Assembly (NCBI RefSeq): GCF_050337045.1 | Contig: NZ_JAKJSO010000026.1 | Span: 1-64,000, forward strand | DNA: 64,000 nt | Direction: 5' to 3' | Origin: Photobacterium kagoshimensis | GTDB taxonomy: Bacteria > Pseudomonadota > Gammaproteobacteria > Enterobacterales > Vibrionaceae | Shown: piece after piece, positions 1-7,685 of the stretch | Position numbering within the stretch: the stretch's first letter is position 1 | Layout of the letters: every line of letters begins with the position of its first letter | The notes under the pieces: model-generated | What the model was told of the DNA's origin: nothing | The model's database searches: none | Seen by the model: only the letters and a program-made list of their open reading frames with translations | Position numbers and translations under genes: made by a program

Positions 1-21
1 AATGATCAAACTCTTCAATTT
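1..21 (-). rRNA. rrs: 16S rRNA, 5' end only (truncated by window edge)
   Basis: Read on the minus strand, these bases give the canonical 16S start (AAATTGAAGAGTTTGATCAT). The rest of the gene lies outside the window to the left. Position 1 does not fit: the usual next base would be G on the minus strand, and here it is T. That may be an assembly edge effect. A matching promoter and leader lie just upstream, which makes the call firm despite the short length. The operon is transcribed leftward, away from oriC. Confidence 0.9.
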
Positions 22-246
22 AAAGTTTTTGATGGCTCAATGAATACTGATTGAATATCGATAACTAGAAGCTAGTCATGATATTCGAATTGACTGTGCC
101 AAATAATAAGTAAACTTGTTATTTGTATTGGTCACTCAGTTCATTGATGCCAAATTCATTCTTACTTAAAAAGTAACAATGAATAGTTTTGACTATTCAT
201 TTCACGAGTGCCCACACAGATTGCATGGTCAAATTGTTAAAGAACA
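22..246 (-). promoter_or_regulatory. rRNA operon leader with boxA antitermination site and processing hairpins
   Basis: On the minus strand, the segment at 246-231 reads TGTTCTTTAACAATTTG, which closely matches the boxA-containing leader of enterobacterial and Vibrio rrn operons; the CTGTGTGGGCACTCG stretch that follows it is also conserved. Downstream come a perfect 10-bp stem with a 4-base loop (178-201) and a longer imperfect stem (53-59 with 80-86, plus 64-68 with 72-76). The longer stem sits just before the mature 16S end, a likely RNase III processing structure. Confidence 0.85.
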
Positions 247-298
247 TACTGACTTATCGTTGCTGGCTAAGCGCCTTGCTCCGTGTCAGTGAGGTCGT

Positions 299-326
299 AT
301 TATAGAGACTTCGATCACATTGGCAA
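299..326 (-). promoter_or_regulatory. rrn P1-type promoter
   Basis: On the minus strand a -35 element TTGCCA (321-326) is followed after 16 bases by a perfect -10 TATAAT (299-304). AT-rich sequence upstream of the -35 (327-358) would serve as an UP element. The spacing and the position about 50 bases before boxA fit a growth-rate-regulated rRNA promoter. The rest of the gene-free stretch up to the start of the yrdA-like gene at 459 should hold the promoter of that divergent gene, which I could not pick out. Confidence 0.8.
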
Positions 327-458
327 GGGGGTTTTTAAGATAATTATGACATTTATGTTTAAGCGCTCAACTATCGACCAATAAGCCTTATTTTAGATAT
401 AATTCACACGACTTCAGCGCTATTCTTTTCACTCTTATCATCAAAACAGGCTACTTCT

Positions 459-1004
459 ATGTCAGACTCTACGCGTACCTTTAGAGGAAAAGCGCCAAAA
501 TTAGGCCTTCATACCTATATAGATACTTCTGCCGTGATGATCGGTGAGATTTCACTTGGTAATGAATCCAGCATTTGGCCTTTGGTTGCCGCTCGTGGTG
601 ACGTGAATCATATTGTTATTGGTGATCGCTCTAATATACAAGATGGTTCTGTACTTCATGTCAGCCGTGCCACTAGTGATAACCCCAAAGGTCACCCCTT
701 AATTATTGGCAACGATGTTACTGTCGGGCATAAAGCCATGCTACATGGTTGCCACATAGGAAATCGGGTCTTAGTAGGGATGGGATCTATTATTTTAGAT
801 GGGGCTATTATTGCTGATGACATCATCATTGGCGCAGGAAGTTTAGTACCACCAAGCAAGGTATTAGAAAGTGGCTTCCTTTATATAGGTAGCCCAATCA
901 AAAAAGCACGCCCTTTAACGGATCAGGAACGTGGCTTCTTAGTTATCTCTGCTGACAATTATGTCCGCTTAAAAGATGAATACCTTCGAGAGGCTAGCCA
1001 ATAA
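459..1004 (+). CDS. yrdA: gamma-carbonic anhydrase family protein (YrdA)
   Basis: This 181-residue protein has a left-handed beta-helix fold of imperfect hexapeptide repeats, many with the I/V-G-x-x pattern, across residues 20-145. The three family zinc ligands are visible as His67, His91 and His96. It matches E. coli YrdA, a cytoplasmic gamma-CA-like protein whose catalytic activity is not settled. It is divergent from the rRNA operon, as in E. coli, where yrdA flanks rrnD. Its last 11 bases overlap the 3' end of the convergent DUF1488 gene. Confidence 0.93.
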   Translation: MSDSTRTFRGKAPKLGLHTYIDTSAVMIGEISLGNESSIWPLVAARGDVNHIVIGDRSNIQDGSVLHVSRATSDNPKGHPLIIGNDVTVGHKAMLHGCHIGNRVLVGMGSIILDGAIIADDIIIGAGSLVPPSKVLESGFLYIGSPIKKARPLTDQERGFLVISADNYVRLKDEYLREASQ

Positions 1005-1257
1005 AGATAGAACCATCTTGCTCATAGTCTTCATCTTCAATGAGCGCTTCTGCTAATTCTTCAAGGTCAAAACGTAAATGTATAAAAGCAGCAACAATGT
1101 CGGCTTCACTGACCAATGAATTAGAGGTTCGTTGCTGTAACCAGCTAAGCGATACCCAACACTCAATCAATGCGCCCGCTTGCTGCGCAGGAAAGCTGAT
1201 CGCTTGGCGCTCAGCATGCCAGGTTTGAATGTCGGCAAATAAAATATCTTGGTTCAT
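994..1257 (-). CDS. DUF1488 family protein (YrdB-like)
   Basis: This is an 87-residue acidic protein with no signal peptide or membrane segment. Its size, its tail (acidic, with a late IFIG) and its position directly after aroE match YrdB of E. coli, a DUF1488 member of unknown function. It starts 16 bases downstream of the aroE stop and should be the last gene of the tsaC-hemF-aroE operon. Its 3' end overlaps the convergent yrdA-like gene by 11 bases. The family is recognised mainly by context and length, so the functional meaning stays open. Confidence 0.8.
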   Translation of the reverse strand: MNQDILFADIQTWHAERQAISFPAQQAGALIECWVSLSWLQQRTSNSLVSEADIVAAFIHLRFDLEELAEALIEDEDYEQDGSIFIG

Positions 1258-1273
1258 GGTGTTCTCTATATCA

Positions 1274-2095
1274 CTATTGTTGGAGTTGGATTCTCAGTTC
1301 ACGCTGTACCTGTTTCGCACTAGGCCGTAAACCCCGCCACAACATAAAACTTTCTGCAGCTTGTCCCACTAGCATGCCAAGTCCATCAAGTGTACGCAGC
1401 GCGCCCAACTCGTTTGCCCATTGGTTAAAAGTGGTCGTTTTTGCACTGTAAACCATATCGTAGCAAGTCACTTGACTTGAAATCAGGCTCTTAGGTAAAG
1501 GTGGCAGTTGACCAGACAGCCCTGCAGAAGTCGAGTTGATAATGATGTCGGCTGTAAAGCCTTGAAGTTTATCGATCGCTTGCGAAGAAATATTACCGTG
1601 CGAAGAAAAAATATCAGCTAATTGTTGCGCCTTCGCTTCTGTACGATTGGTGACAACAAGTTCAGCTGGCTGCTGAGCCAATAAAGGCAGAATAACCCCA
1701 CGCGCCGCCCCGCCCGCACCAACCAATAGGATACGCTTTCCTTGTAAAGCGACTTGATGCTGTAATAAGTCCTGTACTAAACCTTCACCATCGGTGTTGT
1801 CGCCGAGAATAATACCATCATCAAGCTTCTTCAGTGTGTTAACCGCCCCCGCTAATCGCGCACGTTCGGTTAGCTGTTGTGCATAGTGGAATGCATCTTC
1901 TTTGAATGGTGCCGTGATATTGCAACCACGGCCACCCTTGGCAAAAAAGCGATCAGCCGCCACAGTGAAACCACCTATCTCAGGTTGCTCGGCATGGTAA
2001 GACATATCTTGAGCTGTTTGGCGGGCAAATAAGGTATGAATGAAAGGCGATTTACTTTGAGCAATAGGGTTACCAAAAACAACGTACTGATCCAT
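1274..2095 (-). CDS. aroE: shikimate 5-dehydrogenase
   Basis: This enzyme makes shikimate from 3-dehydroshikimate with NADPH, in the chorismate pathway. With the ATG at 2095 the protein has 273 residues, the usual AroE length. The N-terminal substrate domain carries S-x-S (14-16), catalytic Lys65 and Asp102 (DNTDG). The nucleotide-binding loop GAGGAA is at 127-132. An in-frame TTG at 2161 would add 22 residues unlike AroE, so I rejected it. A 75-base gap with a small inverted repeat separates it from hemF, yet it probably shares that operon. Confidence 0.96.
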   Translation of the reverse strand: MDQYVVFGNPIAQSKSPFIHTLFARQTAQDMSYHAEQPEIGGFTVAADRFFAKGGRGCNITAPFKEDAFHYAQQLTERARLAGAVNTLKKLDDGIILGDNTDGEGLVQDLLQHQVALQGKRILLVGAGGAARGVILPLLAQQPAELVVTNRTEAKAQQLADIFSSHGNISSQAIDKLQGFTADIIINSTSAGLSGQLPPLPKSLISSQVTCYDMVYSAKTTTFNQWANELGALRTLDGLGMLVGQAAESFMLWRGLRPSAKQVQRELRIQLQQ

Positions 2096-2117
2096 GTGGG
2101 CAGGCTTCCAATAAGTA

Positions 2118-2137
2118 AGGGTCGATAATTCGACCCT
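2118..2137. repeat. perfect 8-bp inverted repeat between hemF and aroE
   Basis: AGGGTCGA and TCGACCCT flank a 4-base TAAT loop. No T-run follows on either strand, so it is a weak terminator candidate at best. It may stabilise the hemF transcript end or act as an intergenic processing hairpin. Confidence 0.5.
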
Positions 2138-2170
2138 AACACTGCATCTGTTGAAGCTCAAACAGTTCGT

Positions 2171-3076
2171 TTACCACTGTCGTGGTTTTAAATACTCTTG
2201 ATATAGCTTTGCTTCTGCTGAATTAGGCTCTGGTTGATAACAATATTCCCAACGCGCTAATGGTGGCATCGACATTAAAATGGATTCCGTACGGCCGCCA
2301 CTTTGTAAACCAAACAAGGTGCCACGATCATACACCAAGTTAAATTCGACATAGCGACCTCGGCGGTACAACTGGAAATCTCGCTCACGCTCACCAAAGG
2401 GTAGGGCATGACGTTTATCAACTATCGGTAAGTACGCATTAATATAGCCGTTGCCGACCGCTTTCATATAAGCAAAGCTCTTTTCAAAGCCCCACTCATT
2501 CAGATCATCGAAAAATAAACCGCCAACACCACGCGTTTCATCTCGGTGAGGTAAATAAAAGTATTTATCACACCAGGCTTTATGTTCAGCATATACCTCA
2601 TCGCCAAATGGTTGGCATAAGGTTTTTGCCGTGTCATGCCAATGCAGGCAGTCTTCATCAAAAGGATAAAATGGCGTTAAGTCAAAACCACCGCCAAACC
2701 ACCAGACGGGTGCCTCTCCTTCCTTTTCTGCAATGAAAAAACGCACATTAGCGTGAGAAGTGGGTACATAAGGGTTGTTAGGGTGAACAACTAAAGAAAC
2801 CCCCATGGCTTCAAAGCTACGACCCGCAAGTTCTGGCCGATGTGCTGTCGCAGAAGCGGGCATTTTAGTACCAAACACATGAGAGAAGTTGACACCAGCT
2901 TGTTCGAACACGGCACCGCCGCGCATCACACGGCTACGGCCACCACCACCTTGTTCACGCTGCCACTCGTCTTGTTCAAAAGTAGCCTGACCATCTTGCG
3001 CTTCAAGGGCATGACAAATACGATCTTGAAGATCGAGTAAAAAGGCTTTAACCGCAGCTTTATCGACTGTTTGCAT
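2171..3076 (-). CDS. hemF: oxygen-dependent coproporphyrinogen III oxidase
   Basis: This enzyme carries out the aerobic oxidative decarboxylation of coproporphyrinogen III to protoporphyrinogen IX in haem synthesis. Its 301 residues agree with E. coli HemF (299). Family stretches include GGGGRSRVM near residue 42, HPNNPYVPTSHANVR near 97-111, WWFGGGFDLTPFYP near 124, and a C-terminal GRYVEFNLVYDRGT segment. It lies between tsaC (5-base gap upstream) and aroE, a vibrio-type arrangement; E. coli has tsaC directly before aroE. Confidence 0.97.
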   Translation of the reverse strand: MQTVDKAAVKAFLLDLQDRICHALEAQDGQATFEQDEWQREQGGGGRSRVMRGGAVFEQAGVNFSHVFGTKMPASATAHRPELAGRSFEAMGVSLVVHPNNPYVPTSHANVRFFIAEKEGEAPVWWFGGGFDLTPFYPFDEDCLHWHDTAKTLCQPFGDEVYAEHKAWCDKYFYLPHRDETRGVGGLFFDDLNEWGFEKSFAYMKAVGNGYINAYLPIVDKRHALPFGERERDFQLYRRGRYVEFNLVYDRGTLFGLQSGGRTESILMSMPPLARWEYCYQPEPNSAEAKLYQEYLKPRQW

Positions 3077-3081
3077 GCTGA

Positions 3082-3639
3082 CTATCCTTGGCGAAAAACA
3101 TTACCTGTAAGTGCATCACGAATTTCAGACGGATTATCACGGCCACCTGTATCACCTTGTAAAATAGCAGGCAAACAGTGACCAAGCTGTAATTCGACTT
3201 CTGCAGCTGTACGACCAGGTTCTTGCCCCGACAAGTTTGCACTGGTTGAAGTGATAGGTTTGCCAAATTCACGACATAGTTGTTGTACCACCGGATGATC
3301 GGTTACCCGTACCGCAATCGTTGAAAATTGCCCCGTAAGGTAAGCGGGAACCGTTGCTTTTGTTGGCATCACCCAAGTCACAGGACCCGGCCATGTCGCT
3401 TGGATCTGCTGACGTTGAGCAAATGATAACTGGCTATCATCAATGTAAGGCAACAATTGGTCATAATCCGCAGCAATTAAGATCAAACCTTTTTCGATTG
3501 GACGTTGCTTAATCTCAAGCAATTTCATAACAGCTTGCTCATTGTCGGGATCACAGCCCACGCCAAAGACAGCTTCGGTTGGATAGGCGATAACCTCTCC
3601 CTGTTGCAGTGCGGTGATCACTTGCGCAAAATTTTCCAC
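3082..3639 (-). CDS. tsaC: threonylcarbamoyl-AMP synthase (t6A tRNA modification)
   Basis: TsaC condenses threonine, bicarbonate and ATP to threonylcarbamoyl-AMP, used for t6A37 on ANN-decoding tRNAs. The YrdC fold motifs YPTEAVFGVGCDPD (from residue 19), K-x-R-P and STSANLSG are all present. I chose the GTG at 3639, behind a GAGGG ribosome site. It gives 185 residues, close to the 190 of E. coli. The open frame continues to 3795, but that extra N-terminus has no family match and runs through the purE promoter. It is the first gene of a tsaC-hemF-aroE-DUF1488 operon. Confidence 0.93.
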   Translation of the reverse strand: MENFAQVITALQQGEVIAYPTEAVFGVGCDPDNEQAVMKLLEIKQRPIEKGLILIAADYDQLLPYIDDSQLSFAQRQQIQATWPGPVTWVMPTKATVPAYLTGQFSTIAVRVTDHPVVQQLCREFGKPITSTSANLSGQEPGRTAAEVELQLGHCLPAILQGDTGGRDNPSEIRDALTGNVFRQG

Positions 3640-3746
3640 GTCACCCTCATTATTATTTAGCTGATTATCATTTAACTTTCTGTTTACTAGTTTACCTACT
3701 CTCGGCGAGCAACTCCATGATGGAATCACATGAGGTAAAACCACCG

Positions 3747-3784
3747 ACGCAAACGTTTTCCTTATCGAAAAATCACCGTATAAT
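3747..3784 (+). promoter_or_regulatory. purEK promoter with PurR operator
   Basis: ACGCAAACGTTTTCCT at 3747-3762 fits the PurR (pur box) consensus of gamma-proteobacteria almost perfectly. A perfect -10 TATAAT lies at 3779-3784, so the box covers the expected -35 region. That geometry implies repression by PurR with hypoxanthine or guanine. The purE start codon lies about 50 bases beyond. The divergent tsaC start is about 108 bases away on the other side. Confidence 0.85.
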
Positions 3785-3836
3785 GCGGCCAACACGTATT
3801 CTTAGCGACGTCTTAAGTGATCAACAGGAGATCGGA

Positions 3837-4322
3837 ATGAAAGTTGGAATTATCATGGGTTCGAAATCTGACTGGCCAACCATGCAACATGCTGCTGAAA
3901 TGCTTGACCGCTTCAATGTCCCTTATGAAACGAAAGTTGTTTCTGCTCACCGTACTCCTCAACTGCTAGCAGATTACGCGAATAGCGCTAAAGAGCGTGG
4001 GATTAAAGTGATCATAGCAGGTGCTGGCGGGGCCGCGCACCTACCAGGCATGGCGGCCGCATTTACCAGCCTACCCGTATTAGGGGTTCCTGTTCAATCT
4101 CGAGCACTAAAAGGCATGGATTCATTGCTCTCAATTGTCCAAATGCCAAAAGGTATCGCGGTAGGCACATTAGCAATTGGTGAAGCAGGCGCGGCAAACG
4201 CAGGGATTTTAGCGGCACAAATCATTGGCACGCACGATGAAGAGGTGATGGCTAAAGTGGAAGCATTCCGCAGTGAACAAACTGAAACCGTTCTTGCGAA
4301 TCCAAATCCAGCTGAGGACTAA
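3837..4322 (+). CDS. purE: N5-carboxyaminoimidazole ribonucleotide mutase
   Basis: PurE moves the carboxyl group of N5-CAIR to C4 to make CAIR in purine synthesis. The protein has 161 residues from the ATG at 3837, behind CAGGAG with a 6-base spacer. The open frame begins earlier at 3717, but the extra 40 codons precede the promoter -10 and are not translated. GSKSDWP (8-14), SAHRTP (36-41) and a Gly/Ala-rich GAGGAAHLPGM loop mark the class I bacterial enzyme. purK follows after 4 bases. Confidence 0.97.
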   Translation: MKVGIIMGSKSDWPTMQHAAEMLDRFNVPYETKVVSAHRTPQLLADYANSAKERGIKVIIAGAGGAAHLPGMAAAFTSLPVLGVPVQSRALKGMDSLLSIVQMPKGIAVGTLAIGEAGAANAGILAAQIIGTHDEEVMAKVEAFRSEQTETVLANPNPAED

Positions 4323-4326
4323 TCAC

Positions 4327-5439
4327 ATGCACGTACTGGTTTTAGGCGCAGGTCAACTCGCACGTATGATGTCATTAGCGGGTGCACCACTGAATATAGA
4401 AATCTCAGCCTTTGATGTGGCAAGTGAAAATATTGTTCACCCGCTAACACAAGCAGTGATCGGCCAAGGCTTAGCCTCTGCTATTGCGCGCGCAGACGTT
4501 ATTACAGCAGAATTTGAGCATATCCCGCACCATATTCTTGATGTCTGTGAACAAAGTGGAAAATTCCTGCCAACCACAGATGCAATTAAAGCCGGTGGTG
4601 ATCGCCGTATCGAGAAAGCGTTGCTCGATAACGCAAAAGTACGCAATGCTAAATATTACGTTATCAATACCCGTGCTGATTTTGATGCTGCTGTTGAGCA
4701 CGTAGGGCTGCCTATGGTACTAAAAAGTGCACTCGGTGGTTACGATGGTAAAGGGCAGTGGCGACTAAAAGATCTCGCGCAAATGGATACTATCTGGGCT
4801 GAGATGGCGCTATGCATTAATGCAACACCAACCCAAGCCATTGTTGCTGAAGAGTTTGTCCCGTTCAATCGTGAAGTATCACTGATTGGTGCGCGTGGCA
4901 AAGATGGTTCCGTTGCTGTCTACCCGCTCGCGGAAAATGTGCATACAGATGGGGTATTAAGTCTATCAACGGCAATTAATGAAGCAGCACTGCAAGCACA
5001 AGCCAAGCAGATGTTTACCGCTGTCGCTGATAGCCTTGATTATGTCGGCGTGTTAGCCCTTGAGTTTTTTGACCTAAATGGCGAGCTACTGGTTAATGAA
5101 ATTGCCCCTCGCGTTCATAACTCGGGGCACTGGACGCAACAAGGTGCTGAAACATGCCAATTTGAAAACCATTTACGCGCAGTCTGTGGCTTGCCTTTGG
5201 GTAGCACAGCTTTGATCCGCCCAACAGCGATGATCAATATTTTAGGGGAAGACTCCTTACCAGAAAGCATCCTCGCTGAAGCTGGTTGCCATGTGCACTG
5301 GTACGGCAAAGAAAAACGAGCAGGCCGCAAGATGGGGCATATTAATGTGTGTGCCTCAACGCCAGACGCCTTAGTGGATGCATTACACGCTCTCAGCCAA
5401 CAACTGGATAGCGACGCATTTCCAGCCCTCAAGCGCTAA
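4327..5439 (+). CDS. purK: 5-(carboxyamino)imidazole ribonucleotide synthase
   Basis: PurK is the ATP-grasp enzyme that makes N5-CAIR from AIR, bicarbonate and ATP, the substrate of PurE. With the ATG at 4327 (GAGGA upstream) it has 370 residues. The N-terminal GAGQLARMM nucleotide-fold motif, the LKSALGGYDGKGQ loop and EIAPRVHNSGHWT near residue 260 are diagnostic. The frame extends upstream into purE, but those codons do not resemble the family. A strong terminator follows at 5464. Confidence 0.97.
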   Translation: MHVLVLGAGQLARMMSLAGAPLNIEISAFDVASENIVHPLTQAVIGQGLASAIARADVITAEFEHIPHHILDVCEQSGKFLPTTDAIKAGGDRRIEKALLDNAKVRNAKYYVINTRADFDAAVEHVGLPMVLKSALGGYDGKGQWRLKDLAQMDTIWAEMALCINATPTQAIVAEEFVPFNREVSLIGARGKDGSVAVYPLAENVHTDGVLSLSTAINEAALQAQAKQMFTAVADSLDYVGVLALEFFDLNGELLVNEIAPRVHNSGHWTQQGAETCQFENHLRAVCGLPLGSTALIRPTAMINILGEDSLPESILAEAGCHVHWYGKEKRAGRKMGHINVCASTPDALVDALHALSQQLDSDAFPALKR

Positions 5440-5463
5440 AGTGTTTTTCTCGCCCTAAAACCA

Positions 5464-5490
5464 CAAAAGCCAGCATAATGCTGGCTTTTG
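5464..5490. terminator. bidirectional terminator between purK and the zinc-ribbon gene
   Basis: A perfect 12-bp stem (CAAAAGCCAGCA and its complement) surrounds a TAA loop. T-runs on either strand serve both purK on the plus strand and the convergent gene ending at 5511. Confidence 0.9.
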
Positions 5491-5510
5491 TTTCGATACT
5501 ATCGAATAGC

Positions 5511-6089
5511 TTATTCGTTTTGCTCTGGCTCAACAGCATCCTGATACGCGTGGCACTTTCTATCAGCACACTGCAATTTAATCCCACTCGCCAACTTCTT
5601 CTCAATCAGCAAGCCATAGCCACAAGACTGACAGCTGCCACTCACTGGCTTATTATTCACAGCAAAGCGACATGTCGGATACTGGTCACAGGCAAAGAAC
5701 ATTTTGCCATAACGTGATTTACGCTCAAGCAAATGCCCTTTACCACAACTCGGGCAGGCGATATGGGTGTCTTCTGCTTTTTTCTCTAACGGTTCGATAT
5801 GATGGCAGGTCGGGTAATTCAAACAACCGATGAACATGCCATAGCGACCTTGGCGTAATACCAACTCGTCGCTACACTCAGGACAAGGCTTGCCTAAATG
5901 CTTAACGATATGCCCATCATTTTGGTGAAGTGGCTGAATAAACTCACAGCTTGGGTATTGGCTACAGCCCAAAAATGGCCCTCGCTTACCAAAGCGCATG
6001 GTTAATTCACTGCCGCATTCAGGGCAAGCTTGGTGCTCCAACGCTTGTTCGTGAGCAGCAAAAAGTTCTTGGTCAATTCTACCTGACAT
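5511..6089 (-). CDS. yrdD: topoisomerase-type C4 zinc-ribbon protein (YrdD-like)
   Basis: The 192 residues contain four Cys4 ribbon repeats of the kind found at the C-terminus of DNA topoisomerase I. The pairs are C-P-E-C / G-C-x-x-Y-P-x-C, C-P-E-C / G-C-x-x-Y-P-T-C, C-P-S-C / A-C-D-Q-Y-P-T-C, and C-Q-S-C with a degenerate partner. There is no topoisomerase catalytic domain, so this is a stand-alone DNA- or RNA-binding protein of unknown role. It lies just after smg, as yrdD does in the E. coli cluster. Confidence 0.9.
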   Translation of the reverse strand: MSGRIDQELFAAHEQALEHQACPECGSELTMRFGKRGPFLGCSQYPSCEFIQPLHQNDGHIVKHLGKPCPECSDELVLRQGRYGMFIGCLNYPTCHHIEPLEKKAEDTHIACPSCGKGHLLERKSRYGKMFFACDQYPTCRFAVNNKPVSGSCQSCGYGLLIEKKLASGIKLQCADRKCHAYQDAVEPEQNE

Positions 6090-6114
6090 GGTGATTTATA
6101 CTGCCGTTAACTGA

Positions 6115-6588
6115 TTAATGAATGTAGCCATCTTCCATGCCATACAGTAGCTCTTCCATCTGACTGTATGCACTTTCATTACCCGGTGCATTAAATAGCA
6201 CCATCAGAATAATCCATTGAAGATCATCTAAGATAAATTCGTTGGTTTCGAGCTCCATGACGCGATCGATCACCATCTCGCGAGTATCAGCACTCAATAC
6301 ATGAATTTGCTCTAAATAAATTAAAAAGCCACGACAAGCGACATCAAGTCGAGCCATTTCTTGTGGGGTATAAATCCGAATCGATGTCACCGCACTGGTA
6401 TTCATGTACGGATGTTGTTCCGTTTCTTGTAGCGCAGCCAGCTTTTCTAACCAAGAAAGCGCTTTGTAAATATCTTCTTGATGAAAGCCCGCTCGAAGTA
6501 GCTCATCGGATAGTTCTTCCTGATCAACCAACAGCTCAGCATCGCTGTGTATATAGGTTTCAAACAGGTACATTAAGATATCCATCAT
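6115..6588 (-). CDS. smg: Smg family protein (DUF494)
   Basis: This is a 157-residue acidic, all-helical-looking protein beginning MMDILMYLFETY, the standard start of the Smg/DUF494 family. Its molecular function is not established. The start codon overlaps the dprA stop as ATGA, so the two are translationally coupled. It belongs to the lysM-dprA-smg-zinc-ribbon operon on the minus strand, an order shared with many gamma-proteobacteria. Confidence 0.93.
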   Translation of the reverse strand: MMDILMYLFETYIHSDAELLVDQEELSDELLRAGFHQEDIYKALSWLEKLAALQETEQHPYMNTSAVTSIRIYTPQEMARLDVACRGFLIYLEQIHVLSADTREMVIDRVMELETNEFILDDLQWIILMVLFNAPGNESAYSQMEELLYGMEDGYIH

Positions 6589-7685
6589 GACTTGCCCCTC
6601 CTCGTTTTGATATAGCCACCGGGTACTGAGGTAACAAACCCAAGTAATTCTAGCTCTACTAATTGCATCATTACTTCGTGTACGGGTTGTTCACTACGTT
6701 CAGCAACCACATCTACGGGTGTTGCTTCATTGCCTACGGTAGCCAACAAGGCTGGAAATGGCAATTGCTGATCTTCACCCTGTGGCAGAGTTTGGCTTAA
6801 TTGACTATTTATTGCGCACTCTGTCAGTGCACCTACCTCCTCAAAGATATCGACCGGGGTTTCTACTAATTTAGCACCCGATTTTATTAATGCGTTACAG
6901 CCTCGACTTTCGGGGTGACGAATTGAACCAGGCAGAGCAAATACATCCCGTCCTTGCTCTACCGCGTAACGTGCCGTAATGAGTGAGCCACTCTTTTCGG
7001 CAGCTTCTATCACTAGTACGCCGACCGACAAGCCACTGATCACTCGGTTACGTCTTGGAAAGTTTTGCGGGCGTGGTTTTTCGTCTGGCCAAAACTCTGA
7101 AACCAATGCCCCTTGCTCTTTTATCTTAGCGGCTAAATCACGATGGCGGGCAGGGTAAACTTGCGATAACCCCGAACCGAGTACCGCAACCGTCGCGCCA
7201 CCATGCTTTAATGCACCATTGTGTGCTTGACCATCAACGCCTAATGCCAATCCACTGGTTACCACATAATCAGCTGTCACTAACGCGCCAGCAAAATCAT
7301 AAGCAGACTCACGCCCATCAATGCTGGCCGAACGACTGCCAACAATTGCCAATTGTGGCGCACTTAAATATTCCACTTGCCCGCACACAAACAACACAGG
7401 GGGCGGCGCGGCAATTTGTTTCAGTAGAGCAGGGTAGGCAGGAGAATCTAGCGTTAGAATAGTATTGTCGGCTTGCTCTGCCCACATTAGGCAGCGATCA
7501 ATGCGGGCTTGATTAGGTTCACGAAACAGGGCTATCTGCGAGAGTGATAACCCCAATGAAGTTAGCTGCTCGGTCGACATGGTTCGTAGCTGTGTTGGTG
7601 TGCCGTGCTGCAATAAACGACTGGCCTTTACCCCTCCAATCTGAGGGATCGCGGTGAGTGCAAGCCAGTCTTCCAACTGATTCAT
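6585..7685 (-). CDS. dprA: DNA-processing protein DprA (Smf)
   Basis: DprA loads RecA onto incoming single-stranded DNA during natural transformation. The 366-residue protein has an N-terminal helix-hairpin region (LTAIPQIGGVKASRLL) and a Rossmann-like core. The core carries VGSRSAS, the SGLALGVDGQAHNGAL loop, GSGLSQVYPARH and FPRRNRVISGLS. A C-terminal winged helix covers about 300-366. It overlaps lysM upstream and smg downstream by 4 bases each. With comM at 22.1 kb this is a second competence-linked gene in the window. Confidence 0.96.
   Translation of the reverse strand: MNQLEDWLALTAIPQIGGVKASRLLQHGTPTQLRTMSTEQLTSLGLSLSQIALFREPNQARIDRCLMWAEQADNTILTLDSPAYPALLKQIAAPPPVLFVCGQVEYLSAPQLAIVGSRSASIDGRESAYDFAGALVTADYVVTSGLALGVDGQAHNGALKHGGATVAVLGSGLSQVYPARHRDLAAKIKEQGALVSEFWPDEKPRPQNFPRRNRVISGLSVGVLVIEAAEKSGSLITARYAVEQGRDVFALPGSIRHPESRGCNALIKSGAKLVETPVDIFEEVGALTECAINSQLSQTLPQGEDQQLPFPALLATVGNEATPVDVVAERSEQPVHEVMMQLVELELLGFVTSVPGGYIKTRRGKS

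Noticed and set aside
22..48. Second 16S-like segment (GATGGCTCA) near the left edge
   Set aside because: The resemblance is short and on the wrong strand relative to the rRNA operon; it is part of the leader.
2096..2161. TTG start extending aroE by 22 residues
   Set aside because: The added residues do not look like AroE and cover an inverted repeat; the ATG at 2095 gives the family length.
3640..3795. N-terminal extension of tsaC
   Set aside because: It would cover the purE promoter and adds about 50 residues absent from the family.
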